NCBI GenBank assembly: GCA_947630425.1
Contig: CANRHN010000011.1
Coordinates: 1 to 40,575, forward strand
Origin: an uncultured Clostridia bacterium
Lineage (GTDB): Bacteria > Bacillota > Clostridia > Christensenellales > CAG-314
Direction of reading: 5' to 3'
DNA: 40,575 nucleotides
Under the pieces are notes generated by a model, which worked only from the letters and a program-made list of their open reading frames with translations, searched no databases and was not told the DNA's origin. Below are positions 32,545 through 40,479 of the stretch, in pieces. The translations under genes were made by a program, and so were the position numbers. Numbering within the stretch: position 1 is the first letter of the stretch; each line of letters begins with the position of its first letter.

Positions 32545-33144
32545 TCAAGCTCCCACAATCACTTCGGCGTAGCGAAGCACCTTGTCGCCCATTGTGTAGC
32601 CCTTTTTGTACACTTCCACCACCAAATCTTTGCTGTCCTCGCCGCGATCCAGCTTGGAAAGCGCGTTCATTTTGAGGGGGTCGAAGGGTTTTCCCATCAC
32701 GTCCATTTCCTCAACGCCGTTTTCGCGCAGTATTTGCAAAAACTGATCGTATACCATTTCGAACGCTTTGAGATTGTCGCCGGAAAGGTGCTGCTTTGCC
32801 AACTCGAAGTTGTCGCACACGGCAACAAGTTTGGTTATTACCGCAACAACGCCCTCCGCTTTTGCCTGCTCGGTGTTGAATTTCATTCTGCGCTTGTAGC
32901 TTTCAAAATCGTTTTTCATCGCCACAAGCTGGTTTAGGTAAGCGTCCGATTTGTCCGCCGAGCTTTGCAAACGCTTTACCGTTTTGTGCAGTTTTTCGTT
33001 TTCCGTTTTGAGAGAGTCGTTTTCCGCAATCAGCTTTTCGTTTTCCTCGGTGAGCGCTTGCTCCAATTCCGTCAAATCGCTGTTTGAGGCTTCTGCCGAC
33101 TGCGTTGCTTCCGTATACTCGTTGTGTTTTTTTTCTTTGCTCAT
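32545..33144 (-). CDS. grpE: Nucleotide exchange factor GrpE
   Basis: A 199-residue GrpE. The N-terminal 90 residues form an acidic, then coiled-coil helix (LEQALTEENEKLIAENDSLKTENEKL). The beta-wing end contains the hallmark DFESYKRRM and, near the C-terminus, VYKKGYTMGDKVLRYAEVIVG. It releases ADP from DnaK. The ATG follows the hrcA stop directly, with an SD inside the hrcA 3' end. Confidence 0.95.
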   Translation of the reverse strand: MSKEKKHNEYTEATQSAEASNSDLTELEQALTEENEKLIAENDSLKTENEKLHKTVKRLQSSADKSDAYLNQLVAMKNDFESYKRRMKFNTEQAKAEGVVAVITKLVAVCDNFELAKQHLSGDNLKAFEMVYDQFLQILRENGVEEMDVMGKPFDPLKMNALSKLDRGEDSKDLVVEVYKKGYTMGDKVLRYAEVIVGA

Positions 33145-34170
33145 TTATTCTCCTTTGCCCACCAAATCGATGATTATTTCGCTTATTTTGTCAAGCACCG
33201 CCAACACCTTGCGGTAATTCATTCTGACCGGTCCGATAACGCCGATAGAGCCGCTTACGTTTTCGCCGAGGTTTACGCGGGTTGTTACCACCGCGCAGCC
33301 TTCGGGCGCGTTTTCCGCCGCGCCGATTTTTACCGTCATGCTGCCGTCCGCGCCGCCGTCATTTGTAAGGATTTCCGCAATTTTTTCCTTGTTTTCCATT
33401 TGTTCAAGGAACTTGCGCGCGTTGTTGACGTCGGTAAATTCGCTGTGAGCAATCGTTTTGTTTTCGCCGTACATCTCCACGTCCATTCCGTTCATCAACG
33501 AAACCTTTTTAAGCACGTCTATAATTTTTTTGAACAGCGCGTTGTACTGCGCAAATTCGTCGTTTACCAACGCAAACGGGTAGTTGAAGTTGATAAATTC
33601 ACTGACGTGCTTGCCGCGGAAAATTTTGTTGAGCCACTTTTGCGCCTGAGCAATGATTTGTTCGTCAAAGTCGTCGGGCAAGTCCACCATTCCGTCTTTA
33701 AGCACGCGGCTGTCGGTGACGATTACCACCAGCAGCTTGCCGTTAGACAGATCCAACAGCTTGATTGCCGTGATCGTGTCGGACATGTCCTCCTTTACCA
33801 CTACCGACGTGTAGTTGGTAATTTCCGCAATGACATGCGTCACCGCCGTCATCACATCTTCGAGACTGCCCACCTTGCGGCTAAGATACTGCTCTATCAT
33901 TTCCGCTTCGCGAGCGGTAAGGTTGCTTTCGAACATCAGCTCGTTGACGTAAAAGCGAAACGCCTTTTCCGACGGAATACGCCCAGCCGAAACGTGCGGT
34001 TGAATGAGATACCCCATGCTTTCCAATGTGCTAAGCTCGTTGCGAATGGTCGCCGAGGAACACTCCGGAAGGTATTCTTCCTGTATTTCCTTGCTTGCGA
34101 CGGGATTTGCCGATTCTATGTAGCTGTCTACCACAGCGCACAGTATTTTTTTCTTTCTGTCGCTTAACAT
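33145..34170 (-). CDS. hrcA: Heat-inducible repressor HrcA
   Basis: A 341-residue repressor that binds CIRCE and needs GroE for activity. The N-terminal winged helix begins LSDRKKKILCAVVDSYIESANPVASKEI, then SSATIRNELSTLESMGYLIQPHVSAGRIPSEKAFRFYV, the family signature. A GAF-like dimerisation domain follows, ending in IGVIGPVRMNYRKVLAVLDKISE. The SD AGGAGGTG lies 12 nt before the ATG. First gene of hrcA-grpE-dnaK-dnaJ. A CIRCE operator lies between its promoter and start, so the operon is self-repressed. Confidence 0.97.
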   Translation of the reverse strand: MLSDRKKKILCAVVDSYIESANPVASKEIQEEYLPECSSATIRNELSTLESMGYLIQPHVSAGRIPSEKAFRFYVNELMFESNLTAREAEMIEQYLSRKVGSLEDVMTAVTHVIAEITNYTSVVVKEDMSDTITAIKLLDLSNGKLLVVIVTDSRVLKDGMVDLPDDFDEQIIAQAQKWLNKIFRGKHVSEFINFNYPFALVNDEFAQYNALFKKIIDVLKKVSLMNGMDVEMYGENKTIAHSEFTDVNNARKFLEQMENKEKIAEILTNDGGADGSMTVKIGAAENAPEGCAVVTTRVNLGENVSGSIGVIGPVRMNYRKVLAVLDKISEIIIDLVGKGE

Positions 34171-34209
34171 GGAATTTAAGCACCTCCTGTCACCGTTTTC
34201 TTTGGAGTG

Positions 34210-34236
34210 TTAGCACTCTTTGCGTTCGACTGCTAA
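34210..34236 (-). promoter_or_regulatory. CIRCE operator
   Basis: TTAGCACTC (34210-34218), 9 nt, GACTGCTAA (34228-34236). The consensus second arm is GAGTGCTAA, so one base differs. It lies just downstream of the start point of the hrcA promoter, where bound HrcA would block transcription. Confidence 0.93.
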
Positions 34237-34247
34237 ATTCTGCTTCT

Positions 34248-34276
34248 AATATATCACTATATTCGGCAGTTGTCAA
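34248..34276 (-). promoter_or_regulatory. Sigma-A promoter of hrcA-grpE-dnaK-dnaJ
   Basis: -35 TTGACA (34276-34271), 17 nt, -10 TATATT (34253-34248). The start point falls 4 to 6 bases before the CIRCE element. Confidence 0.9.
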
Positions 34277-34709
34277 TAAAATTATTCATTTTTTCAAAAG
34301 TTTTTTTGCCGTTTGGAGAACATTGCCGACGGAAAGACAACGTTCAACCGACAGAAAGAGAAATGACTGCAACGGAAAGAGAAATTTCAGCCAAACATAG
34401 AAAAATCGCCGAACAGCTGAAACATAATGAACCGACAAGCAAACGCCCCAAACAAACAAGCATAGCCTTAAACGAAAGCAATTTTATAAATAATATGGAT
34501 AATATAAACAATAAACCTTAAATAATTCGGACGGCTCGTGGTTCGGCAAAAACCATTACGCGCCAAACGGCAACCACAAAGCGTCAGCCAAATGTTACTT
34601 GCGCATAACCTTTGAGTATCGGCTGCGCCAAAACAATCCACTTTTGAACACAACCGATTTGCAAGGAACAAGCCCAACGCAAATTGTCAAAACAAATTGC
34701 ACGCAAAAG
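34277..34709. other. Gene-free AT-rich spacer between the heat-shock promoter and the cyclodeaminase gene
   Basis: About 430 bases without a convincing gene on either strand. The plus strand has a loose repetition of ACGGAAAGAGAAAT-like phrases at about 34330-34390 and an AT-rich block around 34480-34520. A short plus-strand reading frame (34270-34521) has no ribosome site and a composition unlike its neighbours. Nothing else was seen. Confidence 0.55.
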
Positions 34710-34738
34710 TTGACCGAAACGCCAATTTGCTTTATACT
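34710..34738 (+). promoter_or_regulatory. Sigma-A promoter of the cyclodeaminase gene, leaderless type
   Basis: -35 TTGACC (34710-34715), 17 nt, -10 TATACT (34733-34738), 6 nt, ATG (34745). No SD is present. Confidence 0.75.
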
Positions 34739-34744
34739 GTCGGT

Positions 34745-35347
34745 ATGCAAAAGAACTTTGAAGAAATGACTCTGCAAGAATACAACAATGTGTTGGGCAG
34801 CAACGCTCCCGCCCCGGGAGGAGGAAGCGCGTTGTGTCAGGTGGGCGTCCTTGCCTGCTCGCTGATAGAGATGACCGTCAACGTCACCGTCTCGAAATCG
34901 GGTTTTGACAAGGAAAACGGGCGGTATCTGCTCAATCAATTGGAAAACGTTTTGCGAGCCAAACGCGCGTTGTACAGACTTTCTAACGACGACGCGGCGG
35001 CATTCCGCAAAATCACGGAGGGCTTCAAGCTGCCCAAAATCACCGAAGAGGACAAAAAAACGCGCGCTGCCGAATTGCAAAAAGCATACCACCGCGCGGC
35101 ATTGATTCCGCTGGACGTGATAAATTTGTGCAGAGAGTTGGTGCGCATTGCGACGGTGCGCATTGCTCCTTTGCTCGGAAGGTACGTTGCAAGCGACTGC
35201 ACCATTGCGGTGGATTTGCTCAAAGCGGTTGCAAAAAATTCTTTGCACAACGTTTACGCCAACACTGCTCTCATCAAGGACGAAGAACTTGCCCGTTCGC
35301 TCAACAGACAGGGCGAGCAAGCCGTCGCCGAAACGGAAGCGTTGTAG
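34745..35347 (+). CDS. Cyclodeaminase/cyclohydrolase family protein (FchA-like)
   Basis: A 200-residue helical protein of the formiminotransferase-cyclodeaminase C-terminal family (FTCD_C). The hallmark NAPAPGGGSALCQVGVLACSL (20-40) is intact, followed by VDVI-like helices ending HNVYANTALIKDEE. Members are formimino-THF cyclodeaminase or methenyl-THF cyclohydrolase; which of these it does cannot be read from sequence, and no other folate gene is near. The ATG at 34745 starts 6 nt after a -10 box. The in-frame start at 34697 would lie upstream of the promoter. It is monocistronic, ended by a strong hairpin. Confidence 0.9.
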   Translation: MQKNFEEMTLQEYNNVLGSNAPAPGGGSALCQVGVLACSLIEMTVNVTVSKSGFDKENGRYLLNQLENVLRAKRALYRLSNDDAAAFRKITEGFKLPKITEEDKKTRAAELQKAYHRAALIPLDVINLCRELVRIATVRIAPLLGRYVASDCTIAVDLLKAVAKNSLHNVYANTALIKDEELARSLNRQGEQAVAETEAL

Positions 35348-35368
35348 CACCGAAATCTACGCATAAAC

Positions 35369-35402
35369 AAGGACCTGCATCAAAGCTGCAGGTCCTTTTG
35401 TT
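35369..35402. terminator. Terminator between the cyclodeaminase and kinase genes
   Basis: AAGGACCTGCA (35369-35379) and TGCAGGTCCTT (35387-35397) form a perfect stem, followed by TTGTTTGTTTTT on the plus strand. The minus strand has a weaker T run, so it may also end the converging kinase gene. Confidence 0.88.
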
Positions 35403-35427
35403 TGTTTTTGAAGAGGGGCGCGTTACG

Positions 35428-37074
35428 TCATTCGTCCACTTCCGCAAAACAGCTTCCTCCGATAAATTCACGCAACAACGAGTTGCAGGGAACCCATTTG
35501 TCGTCCATTTCCTTGAAATATTTGAGGAATTTGATAAGCCTGTTTGCGGTTATATAATGCGGGCTGTCCGGCTTGACCTCCTGCAAAGCGGGCAACGCGT
35601 ATTTTTTGAGTACGCACAACTCGTATGTCAAAGCGGAGTTGTAAACGTAGTTGCAGCCCTCCTGATAGGGGTAAATCCACTTGAACTCTCCGCGGCGCAC
35701 CGACTGCCACATGTCAAGGGTACGTTCCGCGCTTGCTCCGCGATACTTTTTGTCGCGCACTATGCGGCGAAGCAGACGAATGTCCGTGTAGCTGATGGGA
35801 TTGTGGTAGTCGATGTTGATTTGGAACTGCGGAGCAATGTAAATTTTGAACTTTTGGTGTTTGGGAATGAGGTAGCTCAACCTGTCGTTCAACGCGTGTA
35901 TGCCCTCGATGATTATGGGCGTGTCCGGACCGATTTTCGTCAAAATGCCGTGTTCGGCGCGCCCCTGTTCAAATTGGTAGCTGGGCAGCTCCGTTTCCTC
36001 GCCGTTTATCAGCGCAAGCATGTTTTGGTTGAACAGCTCCACGTCCAACGCGTCGATGTGTTCAAAATCCTGCTGACCGAATTCGTCAAGAGGAATTTCC
36101 GAACGGTCCTTGTAGTACATATCCAACGAAATGCGCAGCGGCGTGATTCCGCGAGACATAAGCTCTATGCGCAAACGGTTGGAAAAGGTCGTTTTTCCGC
36201 TGCTGGAAGGACCTGCAATGCAAATGAGACGAATGTTTTCTATGTCCTCGGCGATACGGTCGCCCAATTGATGCAGCATGTCGTTGTGCAAAGTTTCGTT
36301 CATGTTTATAAAATCCACATAGGTGGATTCGTTGACGTGATCGTTCATTTTGGAAATAATTTCCGCATTGCAAATTGTCGCCCAACGGTGAGCGCGCTTG
36401 AGTACCTTGCTGAACGTGGGCTCGTCTTTGAACTCAGGTATGACTCCGCCTGCCTCGTAACGGGGGTACTGCGCCGCCATGTGACCGTCGTAGCTGAACA
36501 GCTTGTACGTTTTTATGTAGCCCGTGGAGGGTACCATGTAGCCGTACATATAGTTGAGGTAGTCGCCGCAACGGTAAAAATGACAGGTTTTTTCGGGACG
36601 GTACTGCAACGCGTCCGCCTTGTCCTGCTGACCCTGCGCAACAAAGTAGTCGTAGGCTTCCTCCTTGCTCATGACAGTGCGTTCAAAAGGAATGTCCGCA
36701 GCCACCAAACGGTCAAGCTCGGCGATGACGTCGCTTATCATGCGGCGATCCATTGTCAACTTCGGCTCTACAAGCGAAACCAGCAGCGCGCGCGAAATTG
36801 TGTAACTGATTTTTATTTGATAGTTGGGGTACAAATTGTGAAACGCCATTGCAAGCAAATAGCGGAAGGACGTTTCGTACACCTTTACGCCGTCCGACGA
36901 AGTAAGATCCAACGGTTCTACATTGGCTTCAAAGCTTAGCTCGTAAGTTAGCTCGCGCAGACGATTGTTGACTTTTGCCGCCATATAACGCTTGTCGGGG
37001 TCGTCGAGAAGCGCAAGAATGGGCGTTTTTTCGGCAAGCTCGTAAACCTTGCCGTCGATTGTAACCTTGAACAT
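35428..37074 (-). CDS. Nucleoside kinase with TGS and ThrRS-like N-terminal domains
   Basis: A 548-residue chimera known from Clostridia. Residues 1-60 form a TGS-like domain. Residues about 60-230 resemble the second additional domain of threonyl-tRNA synthetase (FRYLLAMAFHNLYP, then HFYRCGDYLNYMYGYMVPSTG). From about 280 there is a uridine-kinase/phosphoribulokinase-type P-loop kinase: Walker A GPSSSGKTT (288-296), LDMYYKDRSEIP and the FEHIDALD segment. It probably phosphorylates uridine or cytidine; the N-terminal part might sense tRNA or nucleotides, which is inference. SD AAGGAG. A promoter lies at 37160-37188, with a roughly 80-nt leader holding a GGCGG/CCGCC stem. Confidence 0.9.
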   Translation of the reverse strand: MFKVTIDGKVYELAEKTPILALLDDPDKRYMAAKVNNRLRELTYELSFEANVEPLDLTSSDGVKVYETSFRYLLAMAFHNLYPNYQIKISYTISRALLVSLVEPKLTMDRRMISDVIAELDRLVAADIPFERTVMSKEEAYDYFVAQGQQDKADALQYRPEKTCHFYRCGDYLNYMYGYMVPSTGYIKTYKLFSYDGHMAAQYPRYEAGGVIPEFKDEPTFSKVLKRAHRWATICNAEIISKMNDHVNESTYVDFINMNETLHNDMLHQLGDRIAEDIENIRLICIAGPSSSGKTTFSNRLRIELMSRGITPLRISLDMYYKDRSEIPLDEFGQQDFEHIDALDVELFNQNMLALINGEETELPSYQFEQGRAEHGILTKIGPDTPIIIEGIHALNDRLSYLIPKHQKFKIYIAPQFQINIDYHNPISYTDIRLLRRIVRDKKYRGASAERTLDMWQSVRRGEFKWIYPYQEGCNYVYNSALTYELCVLKKYALPALQEVKPDSPHYITANRLIKFLKYFKEMDDKWVPCNSLLREFIGGSCFAEVDE

Positions 37075-37159
37075 ATATTTACTCCTTGAATATTGAATAC
37101 CGTTTTAACTTGCCCCGACGGCGGACCGAGTTTTTCGCCACCGCCCGAGCAGGAAATAT

Positions 37160-37188
37160 ATTATACAATAACTAACCAAAAAATTCAA
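37160..37188 (-). promoter_or_regulatory. Sigma-A promoter of the nucleoside kinase gene
   Basis: -35 TTGAAT (37188-37183), 17 nt, -10 TATAAT (37165-37160). It is followed by a GC-rich leader hairpin before the AAGGAG ribosome site. Confidence 0.78.
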
Positions 37189-37246
37189 TACCAAAAATGA
37201 GAATTTGTTGCCCATCAACGTGTTTTAATTGTAAAACCATGCCTTT

Positions 37247-37283
37247 CAACAAAAGCCCCCGCTCGTCGGGCGACGAACGGGGG
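37247..37283 (-). terminator. Intrinsic terminator of the cyclophilin gene
   Basis: CCCCCGTTCGTCG (37283-37271) pairs with CGACGAGCGGGGG (37268-37256), 13 bp with one G-U, then CTTTTGTT on the minus strand. It starts 18 bases after the stop. Confidence 0.88.
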
Positions 37284-37301
37284 AGGCAAAAAGCTATGTC
37301 G

Positions 37302-37823
37302 TTACACCTTTTGCGGCTCGGGGTAATCTGTGCCGTGGGTGTCCACGCGAACAGAAGCAATACGCTGTTCGTTGTAGGGGCGGTCGCGAAAGTCGGTGTA
37401 CTCGTCGGCGATTTCGTCCACCACGTCCATACCGTCCGTCACGCGACCGAACGCGGCGTAAGCTCCGTCCAAATGCGGCGCGTCTTGGTGCATTATGAAA
37501 AACTGACTGCCCGCGCTGTCGGGACTCATCGCGCGAGCCATGCTTATCACGCCGCGAGTGTGCTTCAACGTGTTGTTACGGAAGCCGTTTTGACGAAACT
37601 CTCCCGCAATAGAATAGCCCGGACCTCCCGTGCCCGTACCGTGAGGGCATCCGCCCTGTATCATAAAGCCGCGAATTACGCGGTGAAAAATCAGCCCGTC
37701 GTAAAAGCCCTTGTTGGCAAGCGCGATAAAGTTGTTTACCGTGTTGGGCGCCATGTCGGGCAAAAGCTCCAGCGTGATGCGTTTGCCGTTTTGCATTGTT
37801 ATCGTTGCGGTGGGGTTTGACAT
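37302..37823 (-). CDS. Peptidyl-prolyl cis-trans isomerase (cyclophilin type)
   Basis: A 173-residue cytoplasmic cyclophilin without a signal peptide. The catalytic face is intact: [13 protein letters not shown] with the key Arg, [33 protein letters not shown] and [20 protein letters not shown]. It isomerises X-Pro bonds during folding. SD AAGGAG. It is transcribed alone, divergently from the M29 aminopeptidase gene. Confidence 0.95.
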   Translation of the reverse strand: MSNPTATITMQNGKRITLELLPDMAPNTVNNFIALANKGFYDGLIFHRVIRGFMIQGGCPHGTGTGGPGYSIAGEFRQNGFRNNTLKHTRGVISMARAMSPDSAGSQFFIMHQDAPHLDGAYAAFGRVTDGMDVVDEIADEYTDFRDRPYNEQRIASVRVDTHGTDYPEPQKV

Positions 37824-37942
37824 TTAACGTTCTCCTTTACATTGTTTTGATTTGTTAGTTAAAATTACGTAAGCGGTTGAAAACACTAACTGCGCCGAAA
37901 ATTATTTTACTACAAATTGCGGCGTTTGGCAACGGCGTTTTG

Positions 37943-37972
37943 TTGACTTTGTTTGTGCAAATATTGTATAAT
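37943..37972 (+). promoter_or_regulatory. Sigma-A promoter of the M29 aminopeptidase gene
   Basis: -35 TTGACT (37943-37948), 18 nt, -10 TATAAT (37967-37972). The leader of about 110 nt contains a stem GCAATCGG/CCGACTTGC and a tight CCCG-TT-CGGG hairpin just before the SD. Confidence 0.8.
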
Positions 37973-38088
37973 TGTAGCATCGAAAGCCGTCCCGCGGCAC
38001 ATGCCCCGCTTGTAGCAATCGGTTGCAAGCCGACTTGCACACATTTACAAAACGGCAGACGCCCGTTCGGGACAAAAGGAGAAACAAA

Positions 38089-39321
38089 ATGCTTACACAA
38101 CAACAGTTACAAAACTTTGCCGAACTTGCCGTGCGCGTCGGCGCAAACATGCAGCCCAACCAAGAGGTGGTAATTCGCTGCGACGTGCAATGTGCGGAAT
38201 TTGCTCACCTCATTGCGCAAAAAGCCTACGAATTCGGGGCAAAACGCGTTCACATGCAGTGGCGTGACGAGGTGTTGGGACGTATAAACATGCTTGGCGC
38301 AAGCAAAGAAACGCTTACGGAAGTGCCAAGCTACCTACTTGCGCAAAACAAGTACTTCATCGAACACAAGGTGTGCCTGATAAGCATTTCCGCAGGAGAT
38401 CCCAACATAATGAAGGGCTGCGACCCCGACAAAATGAAGACAAGCAACCTTGCTTCCATGCAGGCAAACAAGGAGTTCCGCGCAGCCACAATGAGCAATC
38501 TGCTTAGATGGACTATCGTTTCCATTCCCACCAAAGCGTGGGCGCAACAGGTTTTTCCCAACACCGACCCCGACGAGGCGGTAGACAAAATGTGGAACGC
38601 CATTGGGCACATAATGCGCTTGGACGCTCCCAACCCCACCGAGGCGTGGCGCAAGCACATTGACACCCTGCACCGCCGCGCTCGTTTCCTCAACGAACAC
38701 AACTTTGAGTACATTCACCTTACAAACGCTTGCGGTACGGATTTGCGCGTGGGACTTGCCACCGATCACCAATGGATTGCAGCCGAGGAACTCGGTCAGG
38801 ACGGAGTGCCCTTTACAGCCAACATGCCGACAGAAGAAATTTTTACCGCTCCGCACAATCGTAAAATCGACGGTAAGGTGGTAAACGCGCTGCCGCTTGT
38901 AAACAACGGCAATGTGATCGACGACTTTGAAATCACCTTCAAGGCGGGTCGCGTGGTGGACTACAAAGCCAAAGTGGGCTACGACGCGCTCAAAAACATT
39001 CTCACAACGGACGAGGGCGTGCTTTCGCTGGGAGAAATCGCGCTCATCGGAAAGGGCTCTCCCATTGCGGAAAGCGGAATACTGTTTTACAACACGCTGT
39101 TTGACGAAAACGCAAGCTGTCACCTTGCTTTCGGCGCAAGCTACCCCACCACGGTCAAGGGCGGCAACGAAATGAACGAAAAACAACTTGCAGAACACGG
39201 AATGAATCAAAGCCTGCAACACGTTGACTTTATGGTGGGTACAAAAGACGTCAACATAGACGGCATAGGCTACGACGGCAAGGTCGTGCCGCTGTTCCGC
39301 GACGGCGAATGGGTCATTTGA
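38089..39321 (+). CDS. Aminopeptidase, M29 family (AmpS/PepS type)
   Basis: A 410-residue cytoplasmic metallo-aminopeptidase. The metal and catalytic residues of the family appear in order and at family spacing: E250 (MPTEEIFTAPH), E316 (LSLGEIALIGKGSP), H345 (SCHLAFG), Y352 (SYPTT), H378 and D380 (QHVDFMVG). It removes N-terminal residues from peptides as a dimer. The ATG at 38089 follows AAAGGAG; an upstream in-frame start at 38023 has none. It is monocistronic. Confidence 0.96.
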   Translation: MLTQQQLQNFAELAVRVGANMQPNQEVVIRCDVQCAEFAHLIAQKAYEFGAKRVHMQWRDEVLGRINMLGASKETLTEVPSYLLAQNKYFIEHKVCLISISAGDPNIMKGCDPDKMKTSNLASMQANKEFRAATMSNLLRWTIVSIPTKAWAQQVFPNTDPDEAVDKMWNAIGHIMRLDAPNPTEAWRKHIDTLHRRARFLNEHNFEYIHLTNACGTDLRVGLATDHQWIAAEELGQDGVPFTANMPTEEIFTAPHNRKIDGKVVNALPLVNNGNVIDDFEITFKAGRVVDYKAKVGYDALKNILTTDEGVLSLGEIALIGKGSPIAESGILFYNTLFDENASCHLAFGASYPTTVKGGNEMNEKQLAEHGMNQSLQHVDFMVGTKDVNIDGIGYDGKVVPLFRDGEWVI

Positions 39322-39451
39322 CGACACAGAGCGCGTACAATGCGGTCGGCGTTTGAAAAATCGCCTGTCCGACAAAATTTGCAAACACAAAAACACGACA
39401 AAAGAGCTGTCGCGTCAAACGCATAAACAAAAAACGAACACTTATACAAAA

Positions 39452-39487
39452 AAACGACTTGAAATCTGGTTTTCAAGCCGTTTTTTG
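39452..39487. terminator. Intrinsic terminator after the M29 aminopeptidase
   Basis: AAACGACTTGAAA pairs with TTTCAAGCCGTTT (39452-39484) and is followed by TTTTTTGTTTTG on the plus strand; the minus strand also has a T run. The rest of the 39322-39645 gap holds no gene that I can support. Confidence 0.85.
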
Positions 39488-39645
39488 TTTTGTTCTGCAC
39501 AGAAAGTTCGTTTGCAACGAGCTTTAAGCGTAGGTCTGTTCACAATTCCGAGCCAATCCGTTTTGACGGAACAGGCGGCAATCCTTACGGCTCGCTCAAA
39601 GCTTTTACGCCATTTTTTACTGTAATAAATACTTGTCGGGCGCGA

Positions 39646-40095
39646 TTACATTGCGTCGTTTATGGCCTGCTTGGTGCCAAAGTACACCACCGATCCGCTT
39701 TTTTTCATTTCAAAACCCTTGGCGTCCTTGTAGGTTTCCTTGGTTTTTTCTATTTGTTCTTGGTTGGAATCCCAAAACTTGTTTGCCGACTTGCTGTCCT
39801 TGAAGTAGTAAATATAAATAAAGTTCTCCGGCACATCGTTTTCGGCTTCGCCCTTGCTTGCGGTGAGCATAGCCACAAGCTCGCCGGCAGTGAGGTTCAT
39901 TTCGTCGGCGTAGCTGTCAAGCTCCGCTTGCGCTTCGAGATCGCCGTCGCCGATGATCACTTCCACGGTGTAGTCCCTGCTTTCCAAAGCCTTTTTTGTT
40001 TTTTTGGGATTGTTCGACATTCCGCAAGCCGTCAGTGCAGCCAAAGCCAACACGAGGGCCAATGCCAGAGTGACGATTTTTACATATTTTTTCAT
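39646..40095 (-). CDS. Small lipoprotein of unknown function
   Basis: A 149-residue protein with a lipoprotein signal (MKKYVKIVTL, hydrophobic core, LTAC with the lipidated C24). The mature part is a small alpha/beta domain (RDYTVEVIIGD, a central helix with AGELVAML, FIYIYYFKDSKSANKFWD, SVVYFGTKQAI). This resembles the many short, fast-evolving lipoproteins of gut Clostridia; no function can be assigned. The ATG at 40095 has GGAGG 6 nt upstream, and that site is paired in a hairpin (40102-40123). A longer in-frame reading (40161) lacks a signal sequence at its start and an SD. Confidence 0.88.
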   Translation of the reverse strand: MKKYVKIVTLALALVLALAALTACGMSNNPKKTKKALESRDYTVEVIIGDGDLEAQAELDSYADEMNLTAGELVAMLTASKGEAENDVPENFIYIYYFKDSKSANKFWDSNQEQIEKTKETYKDAKGFEMKKSGSVVYFGTKQAINDAM

Positions 40096-40101
40096 AAAAA
40101 T

Positions 40102-40123
40102 CCTCCAAAAATTCTTTTGGAAG
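40102..40123 (-). promoter_or_regulatory. Hairpin that sequesters the ribosome site of the small lipoprotein
   Basis: CTTCCAAAA (40123-40115) can pair with TTTTGGAGG (40110-40102) around a 4-base loop, nine pairs with one G-U. The second arm contains the whole GGAGG ribosome site. Such a fold would reduce translation until melted or bound. Confidence 0.45.
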
Positions 40124-40263
40124 TAGTTTGCGCAAATACAAATTTTTTTATACGACGCCAATTGCTTTTCAAGGTCTTGTCAAATAGAAATTTTCAGCAA
40201 ATGTAAGGAAAACCGCATTCTGCAAACAGCTCGCCGTAAAAACTTTGCGCCGCACAAGCTTAC

Positions 40264-40304
40264 AAAAAAACAACCCCATTCGCACAAAAACGCGACATGG
40301 GGTT
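40264..40304 (-). terminator. Minus-strand hairpin with T run
   Basis: AACCCCAT (40304-40297) pairs with ATGGGGTT (40279-40272), with inner GCG/CGC pairs, followed by GTTTTTTT on the minus strand. A TATAAT box (40314-40309) lies directly upstream, so any transcript from it would be only the hairpin. No gene lies between this and the next terminator. Confidence 0.6.
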
Positions 40305-40339
40305 AAAAATTATATAAAAAATGTAGGTGCATGTAAGTA

Positions 40340-40374
40340 ACCAAGTATAGAAGTCGACTCTATGTCAACTTGGT
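40340..40374. promoter_or_regulatory. Operator-like dyad
   Basis: ACCAAGT (40340-40346) and ACTTGGT (40368-40374) flank ATAGA-A-GTCGAC-TCTAT (40347-40363), centred on GTCGAC. TTGACA (40368-40363) and TATACT (40349-40344) occur on the minus strand but only 13 nt apart. The symmetry suggests a regulator binding site; which gene it serves is unclear. Confidence 0.35.
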
Positions 40375-40414
40375 ATTTTCGCGCGCGGAGGTGAACATGA
40401 TAGGAAGTTGTGGC

Positions 40415-40447
40415 AAAAAAAGAAGGGGCGCGCGCTCCTTCTTTTTT
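40415..40447 (-). terminator. Intrinsic terminator of the right-edge gene
   Basis: AGAAGG/CCTTCT arms (40442-40437, 40426-40421) around a GC-rich loop, with T7 on the minus strand and T6 on the plus strand. It follows the stop at 40480 by about 35 bases. Confidence 0.8.
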
Positions 40448-40479
40448 GTCGGGTTTGAAATGTTGCGTTTGAAAAGGGC

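Noticed and set aside
34270..34521. 83-codon plus-strand frame before the cyclodeaminase gene
   Set aside because: No SD, starts inside the hrcA promoter, low-complexity product.
35128..36939. Plus-strand frame of 603 codons opposite the nucleoside kinase
   Set aside because: Starts inside the cyclodeaminase gene, has no SD, and is antisense to a gene with Walker A and TGS motifs.
40344..40368. MerR-type promoter in the right-edge dyad
   Set aside because: TTGACA and TATACT are 13 nt apart, whereas MerR-controlled promoters have 19 or 20.
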